Source of the DNA: Rhodococcus sp. B50
GTDB taxonomy: Bacteria > Actinomycetota > Actinomycetes > Mycobacteriales > Mycobacteriaceae
Direction of reading: 5' to 3'
DNA length: 64,000 bases
Assembly: GCF_013602415.1 (NCBI RefSeq)
Contig: NZ_WPAG02000002.1
Location: forward strand, 3,413,480-3,477,479
Shown here piece by piece: positions 63,516-64,000 of this stretch; the stretch's first letter is position 1, and the number at the start of each line of letters is the position of its first letter. The notes beneath the pieces are model-generated. The model did no database searches. It was not told the DNA's origin and saw only the letters and a program-made list of their open reading frames with translations. The translations under genes and the position numbers were made by a program.

Positions 63516-64000
63516 CTACGCCGTGTCCGGCAACGCCTCGTGCCGGGATGCCTGCCGCAGATGATGTGAGAACACCGACAACGCCGCAGCGCCGACGGCG
63601 ACGTTGAGCAGCGCTCCGAACTCCTGCACTGCAAATTCCAGGACGTCGACGAAGAAGACGGTGATCAACGCGGCCGTGCGGAGTGCACGAACGGCCCATC
63701 TCTGCCGGCGCCACAAAGCCACCGAACCCACCATGCACAGCAGGACGGTGACGCCGGAGCCGACGAGCTGGATCACGGTCATCACGTCGTTCGTCCGCTC
63801 GGCAAGATCCTCCTGCAGCGTGGCGACCGCGTTGACGAGAATTCCGACGGAGAACAGCGTGAGCAGAGCCGCCGCCACCCGCACGCTCCGGTCGCCCCGC
63901 AGTCGATCCGGTAGCCGCATCGACACCCATGAGAAGCGCGACGGCACCTCCCGGCACCGAGCGAGAAGTAGGTCGATCTGCTCGACGACCTCGAGGTCGA
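63516..64000 (-). CDS. Membrane protein, partial (5' end outside window)
   Basis: The best internal start is GTG 63947, but the frame continues open to the window edge and reads plausible protein (D-L-E-V-V-E-Q-I-D-L-L-L-A-R). Thus the true N-terminus is probably beyond 64000. The visible part has about four membrane helices. Family not recognised. Confidence 0.55.
   Translation of the reverse strand, partial: DLEVVEQIDLLLARCREVPSRFSWVSMRLPDRLRGDRSVRVAAALLTLFSVGILVNAVATLQEDLAERTNDVMTVIQLVGSGVTVLLCMVGSVALWRRQRWAVRALRTAALITVFFVDVLEFAVQEFGALLNVAVGAAALSVFSHHLRQASRHEALPDTA

Overview
The window reads as chromosomal DNA from a high-GC actinobacterium of the Mycobacteriales, most likely Rhodococcus or a close relative. 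The evidence is the GC-rich codon use throughout, frequent GTG starts, an MmpL-type RND exporter, the set of Rieske/ferredoxin-reductase/aldehyde-dehydrogenase catabolic genes, and familiar actinobacterial neighbourhoods (aspT-ffs-tRNA-Ser; tRNA-Ser-tadA-tyrA). The genus is an inference. There is no insertion sequence, no CRISPR array and no recognisable prophage.

Layout. 0-1.4 kb: 3' part of a FUSC-family membrane protein. 1.5-13.6 kb: a catabolic region with a permease, an MFS exporter, a PucR-type regulator and an eight-gene operon: HbpS/GlcG-like protein, haem-oxygenase-fold diiron oxidase (HDO), Rieske ferredoxin, FAD-dependent ferredoxin reductase, aldehyde dehydrogenase, second Rieske protein, gamma-glutamyltransferase-family hydrolase, RidA. 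Many genes overlap by ATGA. A 12-bp motif shared by the permease and operon promoters ties them together. This is the best candidate for an undescribed pathway: the HDO keeps all six metal ligands, and two Rieske proteins plus a reductase are present with no Rieske oxygenase. 13.7-17.7 kb: DUF2231 protein, a DUF1016 nuclease gene broken by an amber codon, and dnaX. 17.9-22.2 kb: PadR and GntR regulators and a rhodanese-thiM-flavin monooxygenase operon. 22.2-25.1 kb: secreted trypsin-like protease coupled to a DNA glycosylase, and an unknown two-TM protein. 25.2-27.3 kb: a DnaA-box-like cluster, aspartate aminotransferase, SRP RNA and tRNA-Ser(GGA). 27.4-33.1 kb: secreted HNH/Excalibur lipoprotein, YoaK, TetR, and a 3-hydroxybutyrate dehydrogenase/MHS transporter operon facing a LysR gene. 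33.1-38.0 kb: gluQ, two repeat-rich membrane proteins, a queuosine-precursor transporter and tgt (queuosine salvage). 38.0-45.2 kb: MFS, Ca-type P-ATPase, PPOX-fold protein, CDF transporter, lysE/lysG. 45.3-53.2 kb: ROK regulator, heterodimeric ABC exporter, MmpL exporter and TetR. 53.3-57.7 kb: Rrf2, fatty-acid hydroxylase, YceI, MFS and TetR with a perfect 30-bp operator. 57.8-64 kb: phosphodiesterase, SDR, tRNA-Ser(CGA), tadA and partner, tyrA, amidase, DUF1089 protein and a right-edge partial gene.

Regulation is unusually readable: several divergent promoters carry clear palindromes, several genes look leaderless (TANNNT 6-7 nt before GTG/ATG), and three convergent gene ends carry related long hairpins, two of which show compensatory changes. 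All family names come from reading translated sequence and recalled family motifs; no database search was run.
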